Source of the DNA: Cryptomeria japonica
Lineage: Eukaryota; Streptophyta; Pinopsida; Cupressales; Cupressaceae
Length of the DNA stretch: 64,000 bases
Assembly (NCBI RefSeq): GCF_030272615.1
Contig: NC_081409.1
Span: 648,554,468 to 648,618,467, forward strand
Reading direction: 5' to 3'
Program-made: the position numbers and the translations under genes
In this document: piece after piece, positions 52,825-64,000 of the stretch
Layout: each line of letters begins with the position of its first letter
How positions within the stretch are numbered: position 1 is the stretch's first letter
The notes under the pieces: generated by a model
What the model saw: the letters and a program-made list of their open reading frames with translations, nothing else
Told to the model about the DNA's origin: nothing
Database searches by the model: none

Positions 52825-55800
52825 GGATATCAAATAATTCTTTCCCTACTAGTGGCTTGATCTTGTGTCTTTTTCCTTTCTTATGAAAACTGAATTTAAT
52901 ATCTTACTTTGATGAGATTAAATTTTGGTATTTCATCGAGCTTAAAGTAAGCCTCTTGTTGTGTACGTAATTTATGTAGGAAGATATAAATGACAAAATT
53001 ATGCAAGATGCTTGAATGTTTTGATATGGATGGTATAAAGTTTAACTAAGTGGTAAAATTGTGATATTTTATGATAATAAATTTCCTAGGACTTAACTTT
53101 AAGTATAGATTCATAGGTAGAAAACTTAAAATATTTGGACACAAGTTGATAGGGAATTATCATTTTTTCAAATTTAGTCTTGCAACATGATATTAAAATA
53201 AATTTTGAGGAGGACAAGATCACATCTATATTGTTTTTTCAACAAATATAATTCCACCTATGATATCAAATAAGGTGGGGGAATAGTTAAAATATGAGTT
53301 AAGTACAAACTACAGTGGTGAATTTGATAAAAAAGGCATTGGAAGAGACTAAATTTAGTAACCTAGTGAACTATATTCCATAAAATTAAGCACTAGGTTG
53401 TCACGCAGAAATGAAAAGGCTAAAGTTAGTAAAAAACACATAGAGATGAGTGTGAAGTATGCACTTTTTTTTTCTATATTTTCTTCTCATTTGTATATAT
53501 GTAGGAACCAAGTATCCTAAATGAATATAGGACTAAGTAAAGTACCAAGCATGTTTCAAATTAATATACATTTGGAAGATGATTGTTTCTTTCTCTATGT
53601 TTTTCCATGAGTCTAGATCTCAAAAATTCCACACATGGGTACAATAAAGCATGAGCAAGACAATAGTAACCATAAAAAGACATACACATCACAATGTATG
53701 TGCACTTGAATTCAACATATTATCTCATTTTGAAAAATAAATGATAGGGGAGGACAAATGAAGATGTTGTTAACAGGGCCCTAATAAAGACATGTGAATA
53801 ATATGTGAAGTGAGAAGGCATCAAGTTTCTAGAGTTGTTGAAGGGTTAGTATTGGTGTGGTCCCTAGTTCTTTACATAAGACACAGAGAGAAATGTTGTT
53901 AGCTTAGTGTGTGAAATTTATAATGTTAAGAACATGGATTTATAAATAGCCTAAACAGAAAGGCTTTCTGTCTAACCTTTCCACCATTTAGGATGACACC
54001 TCAAGTGTTAAAGATAATTTATGTTGGTGTAATAATCTTAAAACATGTCTTGTGTGATATAAGCATTAAAGAGATTGATTTTATGTATAAGTGTACCTTT
54101 TATAAGTAAGATAATGTGTTATTATATGAATATTATCTTAAGAAACATACAACTAGAGATATCATATAAAAATATGATCACAAATTTATGGTGGTCTATT
54201 CTTTAGATTTCTTTTCAAAAGAGGGAAAAAAAATCACCGTAAGGGTGGTGTAGGTGCCAAGTTGAGAAAAGTAGTAAGTTCCATAGAATTTAATCAATAT
54301 TTATATAAAAGAAAAATATATAACTAAGAAGAGCCTAAATTACCGGGGACATGTACCTAGATAAAATTGCTTTGTTCAGGGGTGGAAACTCCTGAGAGGT
54401 GTGGGGACACCTTTGAAGTGTGCCCAACCATCCCCAAAAGTGAAAAATTTATTTGTAAATGTTTTAGGTACATCCCTAAATACATAAAAAATATAGTCCA
54501 GCGTCCATTGATCGTCCCAAGGACAACTAGCCATCCCCTATGCCACAATAAGGAAAAAGTGGTTCATAAGTAATAAAAAATAGGGATGTGGGGGCCAAAT
54601 ACGCTGCCCAAATTTTTCAAGGGCATTCTATTTAACTTTGTTGGCAATTAACTATAAAAGAAAACAATATTTTTCCCACACCTTGTGAATCCAAAACTGT
54701 TCTAATTGTGAGGTTGGTTTTTCTAAATCAATTTTCTGATCATAACTAGTAATGTATAAGTATATTGAATGTCTCAAGGTCTTGTTACCAGCCAGTAGAG
54801 TGTTTGCTAAAATTTAAAAATATATTTTTTTAATCACATCTAAATTTATCTACGATAAGTTTGAATAGTTTTAATCTTGGTGTTTGATCAAAGTGTAAAT
54901 ATTATATGAACAGATTAAATCTATGTTTTTTAGGTCCTTGGATACTTTAATTGATTTTGTGGTTAAGTGTTGCAGTAAGGAAAAGGTTGCCATTTAGTTG
55001 GTTTCGTATTCTTCTTGTGTTAGATTCTTATTGTGATTTTATATGATAGATATTCAATTATTGGCTTGTGGCATCTCTTACTTAGCATGGTAATGAGTTC
55101 AATGTATTTTTATGTGTAGTTGTTTTAGAAAACTATGATTTTTTAGATGGAGATGACTAGGAATACACTCATCTAGATTCTCTATATTTTAAAAATTTTC
55201 TTATTTTTAATATTTGTTTCCTACCATCTCCTAAAAAATGTCCCCATCCTATCCTCGTCCTTGAAAGGTGTCCCTCATTCCTACTCTATCTCATCCCAAA
55301 AATCTGGAGTAAAATAGAGAGGAGTATAACAATCAAGACATAAAGAAACATTCTGATGTGTAGCTTATAAAAGAAAGAGATAGGAGAAAGAATAAAGTAA
55401 AAAATTCTCAAGAGAAAGTGTAATAAAATAAATATAAGGAGAAAACAATGACATGATGAAATGGGTGATGAGCACACAAATAATTTTGGGAGGTGCGAGG
55501 GGGGGCGGTGAATAAGTATAATGCAACTTTACTTATTAACCAATTAACAATGATAGAATAAAAAATAATAGCAACAACATCCACATAAGAGAGAAAGCAA
55601 GTTTTATGTGGAAACACTTTCAAAAGAAAACAACGGTGAAGGATTCCTTGGATCTACTATCCAAATCTAGTTTCATAAGAAATAATAAAATCCCCACTTA
55701 TAGAATTTACAACCACCAACCTCCTAGATACACAAGTGCCCACTATTGAAAATCAAATCAGGAAGAGAGATCAATTTCATCTTCTCTCAAGAAGCTCAAA

Positions 55801-56728
55801 CCTTAGGGATACAAGATTTCATCTCCTAGTGTAGCTTCTTCAACAAATGATGAACACTTTTCTCTTCTCTACTTTTCTTTACTCCACTCCTCTACTTTTG
55901 ATATGTATTAATTTTTCTATTATTTTTTCTACTACATGACTAATTTTATATTTTATAAAAAAACACATCACTTAATTATAGAGAGAATTAATCATTAAAA
56001 TGATTAAATCAATTCATAGAAATATGTATGATGTCGACTGATAGAGATAATTTAAAAATAAATTTATTAAACACTTGATTTAGCCATTGCAAAATAAATG
56101 GCTATGCAGAAATTAGGGCATTGTAGATTGAGGTTTAGTCATACTGCATTTACTAGAATGAAAGAAAATAGTGAATAGTGAAGATTCGTTAAGGGTCATA
56201 GGTCAGAGCTTCTTCACACGTCTTCTATTATTAACCAAACATATTAATTGGACATGCCAATCATTAATCACTGAGAGGATAGACCATTTTAGTGGTTGGG
56301 AATCTGAGGTTCACCTTAACCTCGACAAACTTAACACTTGGAAGAGTCGATCATCAATAGGATAGACCTTTGTTGATGTTAGGGCTTGGAGGTTCTCTTT
56401 AACCTTTACAAACTTAACACTTAGTTCAAAGACCCAATCATCATCTTGTTAAGCTCACATATATACTAAGAGGGGGGTGAATCTGTATATACCAAATTTA
56501 ACTTCAAATCCAGTGTAACATTAGAATCATTATTGTATCTCACTATAACGTTAAAGAAGTTTAGAAAGAGCTAAACACAATTAAACATCAACACATGATA
56601 ACACTAGATATACATGGAAAACCAGAAGGAAAAATTAACATTGAGAATAGCTGCTTCGTTCTACAAGCCAAATTCATCCTCACAAAGATAATAAAGAACT
56701 TACAATATTTTGTATGCACCAACCCATT
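52825..56728. other. AT-rich interval without recognised genes
   Basis: No LTR pair, open frame with known motifs or tandem array was found. Short C/G-richer patches occur at 54345-54600 and 55225-55310 (CCCCATCC- and GGTGTCCC-type words), possibly old repeat fragments that I cannot name. Short frames at 55286-55623 are Phe/Leu-rich and look like chance. Confidence 0.4.
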
Positions 56729-57655
56729 GTTGGCAATAGACACTCATCTGGTGACTTTCGGTAGTTGCTTATTGGTCTAGGGTTGTCATTGATGGCAACT
56801 CTTCTTGATGATTCGATCCAACGATCGTGATTCATCGTATTCGGAAGCAGCAGTTAACCGGTAAAACAGGGCTATCTCGGTAATGTTTTGGTCTGGAATG
56901 ACTTCCGATGATTGCGGTCATTTTGGTGGTTGATCTCGTGTTTTTGGTGAATGGGAAGATCCTTAGGAAGCGTGTGATCATGCTCTTTTGGTCCAGTGCT
57001 ATGTTTTGTTCGAGATTGAAGCCAACTTGGAGCTACACGTTACACTTCTTGAAGACCACTTGGAAGAGATTATTTTTATGTTAAGACCAGATATATAAGA
57101 TCGAATTGGAGATTGGTTTTTGGTGTAATATAATTATGGTTATCTATTTTGGTGCGATTGAGCACAGTGTCACGTGCGTATTTGGTTTACAGATAATCTG
57201 GTAGCTGACTGAGACAGAGATATAGTATTTGTAGAGCGAGGACAGTCAGAGATCTAGTGCTTAACCATAACTCATTTTTGCATTGTCAGATGCTATCTCA
57301 GAGTTCATTTCATTGTAATCAAATTGTAAGTCGGTGAGACTTCCCTGAAGGTTGTAGCCTTCCGGGTCATTGTAATTGAGCAGTGAGCCTAAATGCAAGT
57401 GCATTCCCCATCTATGTAATATTTATGTATTCCTGGCCATAGTATATGAATATTGTGGGCTCTAGCCCCACCGTGGTTTTTCCCTTTCCGGGTTTCCACG
57501 TCAAAATTTCGGTGTTGTGGATCTGTGGTTTATTTATTGCATGTTTATGCTCTTTTTTGTTATGCATTGCTAACCGGTGGATAAAGAATAAGTTTGTGGA
57601 TTTTATTTTCTACAGATCATTGATTCACGCCCCCTCTTAGTGATCTCTAATTATA
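56729..57655 (+). repeat. Probable solo Copia LTR
   Basis: It begins TGTTGGCAATAGAC and has GTTGTCATTGATGGCAAC close behind, a TATATAA box at 57092-57098, CACCGTGGTTTTTCCC...GGGTTTCCACGT at 57469-57501, and a TTCACGCCCCCTCTTAG tract near 57623. These landmarks occur in the same order as in the LTRs of Copia G and H. No primer-binding site follows, no second copy exists, and I found no clean 5-bp duplication. It is either a solo LTR or a truncated one. Confidence 0.6.
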
Positions 57656-57861
57656 ACTGTTACTGAATTTTCATAATAATTACAATTTAATGGAAAATTC
57701 AAGTACCTAGGCAAAGATTACAGTTACATGAAAAAAATTTCAGAAAATCTTTCAATTGTTTTCAATTTATTATATTTCATACAGTTGAAAAGATTAAGAG
57801 AAAGTAATCTACAAAATAAATGTTTCTCTCACACAAGACCGTGAGAGTGATCTTTATTTTC

Positions 57862-58020
57862 CTATGCAAAGGAGAAAATCAAAATTAAATAAAACAAATG
57901 CATAGAGGAGATAAGAAGGGAACCAGCCATTGCCTGGGGGTATATGGCTGACATAAGTCTGTTTCTAAACTTGTAGGTTTGCATTCCTGACATCTTTTGG
58001 CCTCCAGTCGCCTTCTTGTC
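57862..58020 (-). pseudogene. Possible orphan exon of a host gene
   Basis: The minus strand has a strong acceptor (CTTTTTTCAG, 58021-58030) followed by an open stretch. Its start reads DKKATGGQKMSGMQTYKFRN and continues RLMSAIYPQAMAGSLLISSM, then a hydrophobic run. The first part has balanced, non-repetitive composition and the second could be a membrane segment. I do not recognise the protein. No partner exon was found nearby, and the downstream donor is unclear. Confidence 0.25.
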
Positions 58021-58559
58021 CTGAAAAAAGTCAAAAAAGTGGTTTGGGTTAGATCCAAGGGATCCAAGCAATGACTAATTTCCTACTAATCTTGCCTATA
58101 CATTTGTATTATTCAATCATGATCCCTTTTTGACAAAAAAATAAACATCATGGAAAACTAAGAGGAAAAGGTCATTCTCATTGCTTTGGAGAATCATTGT
58201 TTTTCTGACTGTTTGTTTAATGTGCAGAAACAGGTAATCCAAAATTGCAGATTTCAAAGGTTTCATTTATGAGTGGGATTAAATGAGGCTCCCACGAGGG
58301 TTGAGCCCATCTCATAGAAACTATATGATTGTTCAGAGTGTATTTGCAGATATATATAGGATGTAGTGTGGAGAAGATCTTTTGATTCCAAGACAGGAAG
58401 GGAAGGAAACATAAGATGGGATAAAGGCATGATTAATCCAAACAGACCACAACTGATGAAGTTTTCAGCTTGGTCCAACGGTGTAATGATTTTGTGATGG
58501 GGTTTTCTCATTTTCATTTTTATTTTTCCCATGAATTCATTGCAAATTCAAACCAACAG

Positions 58560-59150
58560 AAGGAATGCTACAAATATGTGAAGAAAGTGGGACAGACATA
58601 GCACAAGCTGTGTGAAAGGAAATATGCCAGCAAAATCTATAAATTTAGTACAGATTGTAGAAATTCCAAAGTTCAAAAAACTATATACAGCTGCCTGTGC
58701 ATGAAAAACCACCAGCATTGTTTCATTCAACAAAAAATTACAGAGATTTCTTCTTGAGATATACAGTTAAAAAAAAAAACCCAGAAAGTTGCAGAGAGGG
58801 TTTCGTAAAAATGCAAATTGCAGAAATTCCAGAGTTCTGTGCATAAAAAGCCATCAACATTTCGTGAAGGAGAAATTTCCAGAGATACAGTGAATGAAAC
58901 CCCATTGGCACCGTTTCCTGTTTTTGCATTTCAAAGCAAAAAATGGCAGAGATTTATTCAAAATATAAACAGAGTTTTCCTTCTTTTGAAAAATGAAAAG
59001 CAAAATACAAATGCTGTTCGAATTGAAAGAAATTCCCCAGAAAATGGAAAAACTATATACAACTGCTTGTGCATGAAAAACCACCAGCATTGTTTCCTTC
59101 AACAAAAAAATACAAAGATTTCTCCCTAAAAAATGCAAAGTTTTCCTTCT
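58560..59150. repeat. Degenerate direct repeats, about 370-bp spacing
   Basis: A segment of about 78 bp (ACTATATACA..CTG, CATGAAAAACCACCAGCATT, GTTTC, TTCAACAAAAAA) occurs at 58677-58754 and again at 59047-59124. Shorter related pieces (GCAGAGATTTATTC, AAATTCCAGAGTT) are scattered between and up to 59400. The repeats do not encode a consistent protein. Confidence 0.55.
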
Positions 59151-59742
59151 TGTCTTAAGAAGAAATATGCAAGCAAAACCTACAAATTCTGTCTAAATTG
59201 CAGAGATACATGAAATGTGAGAGGACGTGAAGGATATTTGTGCAAAATTCTTTGAAAAGCAGAGATTTATTCCTGAAAAAATGCAGACTTTTTAAATGCA
59301 AGCAAAAATAAAAAAATTATAGAGATTGTAGAGATACAGGAAACGTGAGAGTTTTGTGAAGGGAAAAAATGGCAGAGATATCTTCTTCGAAATACTATCA
59401 AAACTCATTCAAAATGCCGAGTTTACAGTTGAAAAACAATAAAAATGTAAAATGTCTCTGAAAATATGCAATCTGAAGGAAATACCTCTCATTTTTCTGC
59501 AAATGAAGAAATGCCATGGTTTTTAAAGAAAACCCTATGAATTCCAAGAGTGCAGCAGACCGAATCAAGTCTTAGACAACTGCTGAAGAGAAGGAGTCAT
59601 CACGCAACTTCCATTTTTCATCTTCAGTCCAAAACCCTAACAGTTCGGCAGAATACCTCTTCACCGAAAGTTACAAATGCAAATGAATGATAATGTCTAA
59701 GTTGCTGCCGATATTGTTGGCATTATAACAGACAAGGGAGAT

Positions 59743-61214
59743 TGTTGGCATTTCACTAAGGATATTGAGAAGAAGGTTGATGATTATGGATATAACTTCT
59801 AAAGGATGTTTACTGTCTTAATATTATTATTTTGTCATTGATGTCAAGAAATTGATTTTCTAATTCAGTATGATGTCGCCATATCTTGAGAAGTATGAAT
59901 TGATGAGTATAAAGATGTTGGTAAAAGACACAGAAAGAATGTGATGAATAAGGGGAGAAATAAGTTATTCAATGGGCAACTATTACTGAGTTAGAAAATG
60001 ATGAGATCATGATGTTTAGATTGTTTTGATATCCTACATATGTTATTGATTGTAAGGTTAATATTATACTATGTTACCGAGCAAAGAACCTAGTCGGTAA
60101 ACCCTAAGGTTATCGCTATCGGTTAATGAAGGCGGTATGTCTACCGAGTGAAGTTTAGTATTTACCGAGTTGCAAACGAGTAATAACAGAATGCATTGAA
60201 TGAATAAAAGCATTATTTAATGAAGGAAGCTGATGGGCTGGTTATGATTAAATGATTGGTATGTCGTGAATGAAGTTTGTTAAAGAATCTATGGCAAAAG
60301 AAAATTGGCAGGAAGATCTACAACGCAGATTGAACCGCTATACCCTTGCACAAGTTCCAAGAAATGTATGCAAGTTCCAAGGTGGGGTAAAACGTTTTCA
60401 GATCGAAGGATACATTGAACCTGGTCAAGTTTGAAGATCTGATGGCTATGATTGATCATGGGAAATGTGATAAAGGACATTAAGCGATTGGCAAATTGTT
60501 TATAAATAAGGAACTGTTGATAAACAATGTATGCGGGCAAGTGTATGCACAGGGATGCTGCATAGTGATTACCGAGCACAGAAGCTTGAAGACCTGTTTG
60601 AATAACAGAGTATAGAGCCCAGCAGATGGACAAGATAAGTCCTATGACTAAATTGCATTGAGCAAATAAGAATCTGCTTTAGCATTTTAGATGTGAAGTT
60701 GCAGATAGATTTTTATTACTGTTATTTTGTAAAGTGACAGAAAATCTCTTAACCGAGTGGACTTAACAGTCTTATTTGTAAAACCCTCTAGCAAGGTGAC
60801 ATTCTGATTCAGTGTTTGAAATATTTTAACAAGGTCACTTCTAACAAGGTGAAGATCCTAACAGATCTGAGGGAAATCCCTTAACCAGGTCACATCTAGC
60901 AATGTGTTTGTAATCTTTAACAGGATTTGCTTTTAACCGAGCATACTCTGATAGAGTATATTTCTTAGTGGGTTCGAAATCCCACAGTGGTTTTTCCCTA
61001 TTTGGGTTTCCACTTTAAATCTGGTGTTATAAGTGTTATGATGTTTATGTGCCTATGAGTTTGCATATTTAGCAGTTTTGGTTATATTGCTGAAGTATAT
61101 GTTACCGAGGTTGAATCTGTTGTTTTTATGGAAGATTAAGTTTGTATGATTCACCCCCCCCTCTCATCTTATTAGCTTGGCATCTGTACTTAACATTAAG
61201 TATCATAACTATCA
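59743..61214 (+). repeat. 5' LTR of Copia H
   Basis: It starts TGTTGGCATTTCAC, has TTTTGTCATTGATGTCAAG at about 59833, a TATAAATA box at 60501-60508, GTGGTTTTTCCCT...GGGTTTCCAC near 60980-61013, a C-rich tract (TTCACCCCCCCCTCTC, about 61151) and the end CATAACTATCA. Curiously, the bases before it (AAGGGAGAT) look like a purine tract, as if another copy of the LTR junction had been there. The end is set by the primer-binding site. Confidence 0.8.
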
Positions 61215-61229
61215 ATTGGTATCAGATCT
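61215..61229 (+). other. Primer-binding site of Copia H
   Basis: ATTGGTATCAGATCT follows the LTR. It matches the Met-tRNA type over TGGTATCAGA and then departs (TC for GC), so it is somewhat degraded. Confidence 0.75.
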
Positions 61230-61263
61230 TTGGACTCTGGAAGAAAAGTTTAAAGGTACTTGA

Positions 61264-62400
61264 GACAAAGATCCAAAGATATATAAGAGAGATGCACCGA
61301 AATTGAACAAGTCAAGTTTCTCTACATGGCAGAAAAGGATGAAGCTGCACCTATCAGGTGTTGGAGAGTATGCTATATATTATCTAGAGAATGATTTCAT
61401 TACACCGAGCACCTATCCATTGACAATGGAAGAGATAAAGGAAAAGCAAGAACATATTCAAGCAATGATTGAAATAACATCTGCATTTACCGACTCCGAG
61501 TTTAATGATCTAGAAGGCTGCAATGATGCAAGGGCAATGTGGGACAAGCTCATATCTGTGTATGGTGGAGATGAACATGTTCAAAGAGCAAAAGTGGACA
61601 GTCTAAGAGGACAACTTGAATCTATGAGAATGAATGAAGGTGACAACATAACCCAGTACAATACAAGACTAAAGGAGATTGTCAATCAAATCAAAGGAGT
61701 AGGTGGAACTATTGAAGAAAAGGATATAACAAGTAAGTTGTTAAGAACCCTTCTACCAGCTTATGCAATCCGAGTCTCTGCAATCAATGAATTAAGGTCT
61801 GTACCCAATATGCCAGTTTATTTAGATGCTACTATTGGTAAGCTACATGCATTTGAGTTAAGTAACTTTGATAATAGCGGGTCATCAGTAAATAAAGTTG
61901 AATCTGTATTTAGTTCTTTTCATATTGGTGAATCTGATGATTACAATGATAGAATGAGTAAGTACACTGAAGGGGATCATAGTGGAGCAAGTGAATGATT
62001 TCGCAAGAACATGGAAAAAGTGCACAAACTGTATGAGGAAATCAGAAAGCAAGAAGAGTTTGAAGCACTATTAGCCAGAAGGTTACCGAAAGGCAAAGGT
62101 AAGTATAAAGGAAAACTACCTTTGAAATGTTTCAATTGTGATAAGATAAGACATATGGCTTCTAACTGTCCTGACAAAGATTCTACTGAAAAGAGAGATT
62201 ACCGAGATGACAGACTGAAAGATAATCATTACAGAGAACACCGAGACTTTAGAAGAAGAGATAGAAAGTCATGCCTAATCGCTGATGAGGAATCAAATGA
62301 TGATAAATCAGATGAAACTGAAACAAAGGAAGTAGTTTATGTGGCTATCAAAGATGGATTAGATGAAGAAAGGTATGAAGAAAAAGCCCTAATATCTCAC
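61264..62400 (+). pseudogene. Copia H gag (one stop)
   Basis: The frame opens after a TGA at 61261-61263, and the expected ATG is not seen; the original start is probably lost. The body reads LNKSSFSTWQKRMKLHLSG, NDARAMWDKLISVYGGDEHV, NITQYNTRLKEIVNQIKGVG and LRTLLPAYAIRVSAINELR, the UBN2-type gag core. A TGA at 61996-61998 interrupts it. The zinc knuckle CFNCDKIRHMASNC (about 62129) is complete (C-C-H-C). A basic/acidic tail leads without a frame change into the protease. Confidence 0.88.
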
Positions 62401-62970
62401 ATAAATACTAATGATTCCTTGATCATAGATAGTGGATGCTCACATCACATGACAGGTGATAAACACAAATTTGTTACATTAGAAGATTATGATGGAGGCT
62501 ATGTAAGATTTGGTAATGATGCACCATGTCTGATAAAAGGTAAAGGATCTATAACACTTCTTGACAATGCAAGATGCAATGACGTTTATTGGGTTGAAGG
62601 TTTGAAATACAATTTATTGAGTGTAGCACAGCTAAACAATACAGGTTTCCGAATATAATTTCAGAAAGGAATTGTCAAAGTTCATGACAAGCATCTAAAG
62701 TTAGCTACTACCAAGACACAAACAAAAGGTAACACATTTCACCTTGCCTCAACTCGGAACAAGTGTTTGTATGCAAAGATAGATGATACCTGGTTATGGC
62801 ATAAAAAGTTTTGTCATGTAAATTTTGATAATCTGATCAAAATAAGCAAGAAGCATCGAGTAAGAGGTCTACCGAGTCTTGAAAAACCTGAGAATGCTAT
62901 GTGCCGAGGATGCCAGATGGGTAAGATGACAAGATAAAGCTTTACAAGTAAGTCCTACACTTCTAAGGGA
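62401..62970 (+). pseudogene. Copia H protease and integrase zinc domain
   Basis: The active site LIIDSGCSHHMTGDKHKF has DSG intact, followed by VRFGNDAPCLIKGKGSITLL and YWVEGLKYNLLSVAQL. TAA at 62656-62658 interrupts it where Gln would fit (Copia G has QLQFKNG here). The zinc domain has DTWLWHKKFCHVNFDNLI and CRGCQMGKMTR, so H-H-C-C is complete. TAA at 62935-62937 follows. Confidence 0.88.
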
Positions 62971-64000
62971 ATTTTAGATCTTGTGCACACTGATCTTTGT
63001 GGTCCTATGAAAGTTCAAAGTTATTATGGTGATAAATATTTCATATTATTTGTGGATGATTACTCAAGGATGATGTCAGTAATGTTTTTAAAAGAAAAAT
63101 CAAAAGCTTTTCAAATGTTTAAATGGTACAAGGCAAGAGTTGAAAATGAAACAGGAAGACAACTGAAATGTCTTATATCAGATAGAGGAGAGTTCACATC
63201 TAATGAGTTCAACTTATTCTGCAATGATCATGGTATAAAAAGATAAGTCTCTGCACCAAGAACTCCACAACAAAATTGGATCGCTGAGAGAAGAAACAGA
63301 TCTATTGTGGATTATGCCAGAACCCTGATGATTGAAAAGAAAGTGTCACAAACATTTTGGAGAGAAGCAATAAGCACAGCAGTTTACACCCTGAATCGAG
63401 TACAACTGAAGAAAGGAACTTTGAAGACACCATATGAGATCTGGTATGACAAGAAACCTAATGTAAGTTACTTCAAAATCTTTGGAAGTAGATGCTATGT
63501 TCACAAAGATGATAGAAATGACAAGTTTGATCAGAAAAGTGAAGAAGGAACATTTCTTGGTTATTCTTCTAGAAGTAAAGCATTTAAATGTCTAATCAAA
63601 TCATCTAACAAAATAGTAGAAAGTGCAAATGTGAAAATTGATGAATTTGCAGAAAGAAATGATGAAGGAAACTCCAAAGAACCAGAAGATTATGATGAAT
63701 TTGTCTATGTTCAACCGACAAGTCTTACCGAGAGAACTGTTGAAGAAAATGAAGAGAATATCCAGTTACCGAGTGATGAAGAAGATCATACAGAACCTAC
63801 CGAGCCTGTATTAGCCAAGTATGTCAGAAGACATCATGCATCAAGTCAGATTATAGGAGATAAGGATGATCTAGTGATGACAAGGAACAAACTGAGACAG
63901 AACACATGTCTGGTATCTGAATTTGAACCGAGGATAGTGAAAGAGGCATTTAACAGTGAAGATTGGATAAATGCTATGACAGAAGAGATTGATCAAATCA
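62971..64000 (+). pseudogene. Copia H integrase core and linker
   Basis: The core reads LVHTDLCGPMKVQSYYGDKY (first Asp), CLISDRGEFTSNEF (second Asp), HDHGIKR-type end with a TAA at 63244-63246 where Gln is usual, then APRTPQQNWIAERRNRS (Glu present, neighbouring Gly changed to Trp). The C-terminal part has FWREAISTAVYTLNRV, PYEIWYDKKPNVSYFKIFGS and EGTFLGYSSRSKAFKC. The Glu/Asp-rich linker toward RT reaches WINAMTEEIDQI at the window end. The D-D-E triad is intact. Confidence 0.88.

Larger units (their letters stand above)
59743..64000 (+). mobile_element. Copia element H, 5' part, runs past the window
   Basis: This is a plus-strand Copia element with a 1472-bp 5' LTR, a Met-type primer-binding site, and a polyprotein through gag, protease, integrase and into the region before RT at the window end. 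All coding parts lie in one reading frame from 61264 to 64000, with four in-frame stops. The protein parallels Copia G throughout. The 3' LTR lies outside, so age and TSD cannot be judged. The 5-bp left flank would be GAGAT/GGAGAT. Confidence 0.9.

Noticed and set aside
54340-54600. A C/G-richer patch with an inverted-looking 68- and 63-codon frame pair as a gene
   Set aside because: The two frames are mutually antisense, no motif is recognisable, and similar words at 55225-55310 suggest a worn repeat.

Overview
This window looks like intergenic DNA from a large seed-plant genome, and it holds no intact host gene. It is a stack of decayed retrotransposons: Ty1/Copia, Ty3/Gypsy, LINE, and non-autonomous LTR elements. 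The primer-binding sites match the plant initiator-Met tRNA type (TGGTATCAGAGC), the Gypsy elements carry chromodomains, and the LINE has a C-terminal RNase H; all of these are plant features. The size and age of the nests suggest a gymnosperm, but that is a guess from general experience and not a sequence match.

Layout, left to right. (1) 1-2320: the 3' half of Copia 'I' (+), sitting inside the LTR of an older minus-strand element 'E'. (2) 2321-19646: E, much rearranged, with Copia 'B' (3626-8755, TSD GATGG) and a 5'-truncated chromodomain Gypsy 'A' (about 9050-15478) inside it. A is itself split by a 1.67-kb non-coding TRIM-like element (12661-14330, TSD ATACT) that carries an 11-unit, 41-bp array. 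(3) 19647-21690: nothing recognised. (4) About 21690-24230: Gypsy 'C' (-), followed by the 5' LTR and gag start of Copia 'D' (+) and a stray LTR piece. (5) 25681-34680: a LINE (+) whose RT is cut exactly at its LDD motif by 'J' (28116-32476, TSD GGATG). J is a non-autonomous element with a 3.55-kb LTR and a fold-back 5' end. A second LINE 3' fragment follows. (6) 38230-50365: Gypsy 'F' (+, TSD ATTCC), split in its pol by Copia 'G' (41883-48474, TSD CTATT). (7) 50366-59742: low-copy-looking AT-rich DNA with MADS-box K-domain exon relics, a 949-bp TIR element, a probable solo LTR and one possible orphan exon. (8) 59743-64000: the 5' half of Copia 'H' (+), which runs off the window and has a polyprotein in one frame with only a few stops.

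Insertion order is readable from the nesting: the TRIM is younger than A, A and B are younger than E, J is younger than the LINE, and G is younger than F. Five insertions have exact 5-bp target-site duplications visible in the sequence. No element is obviously autonomous as it stands. H is the least damaged coding copy and F retains an open integrase reading frame.

I found no CRISPR array, rRNA, tRNA or complete host gene. The most unusual structures are J's palindromic U5 terminus, the TRIM-like element with its dimeric 41-bp repeats, the TA...TA termini of Copia B, and the MADS-box exon relic with exact exon boundaries.
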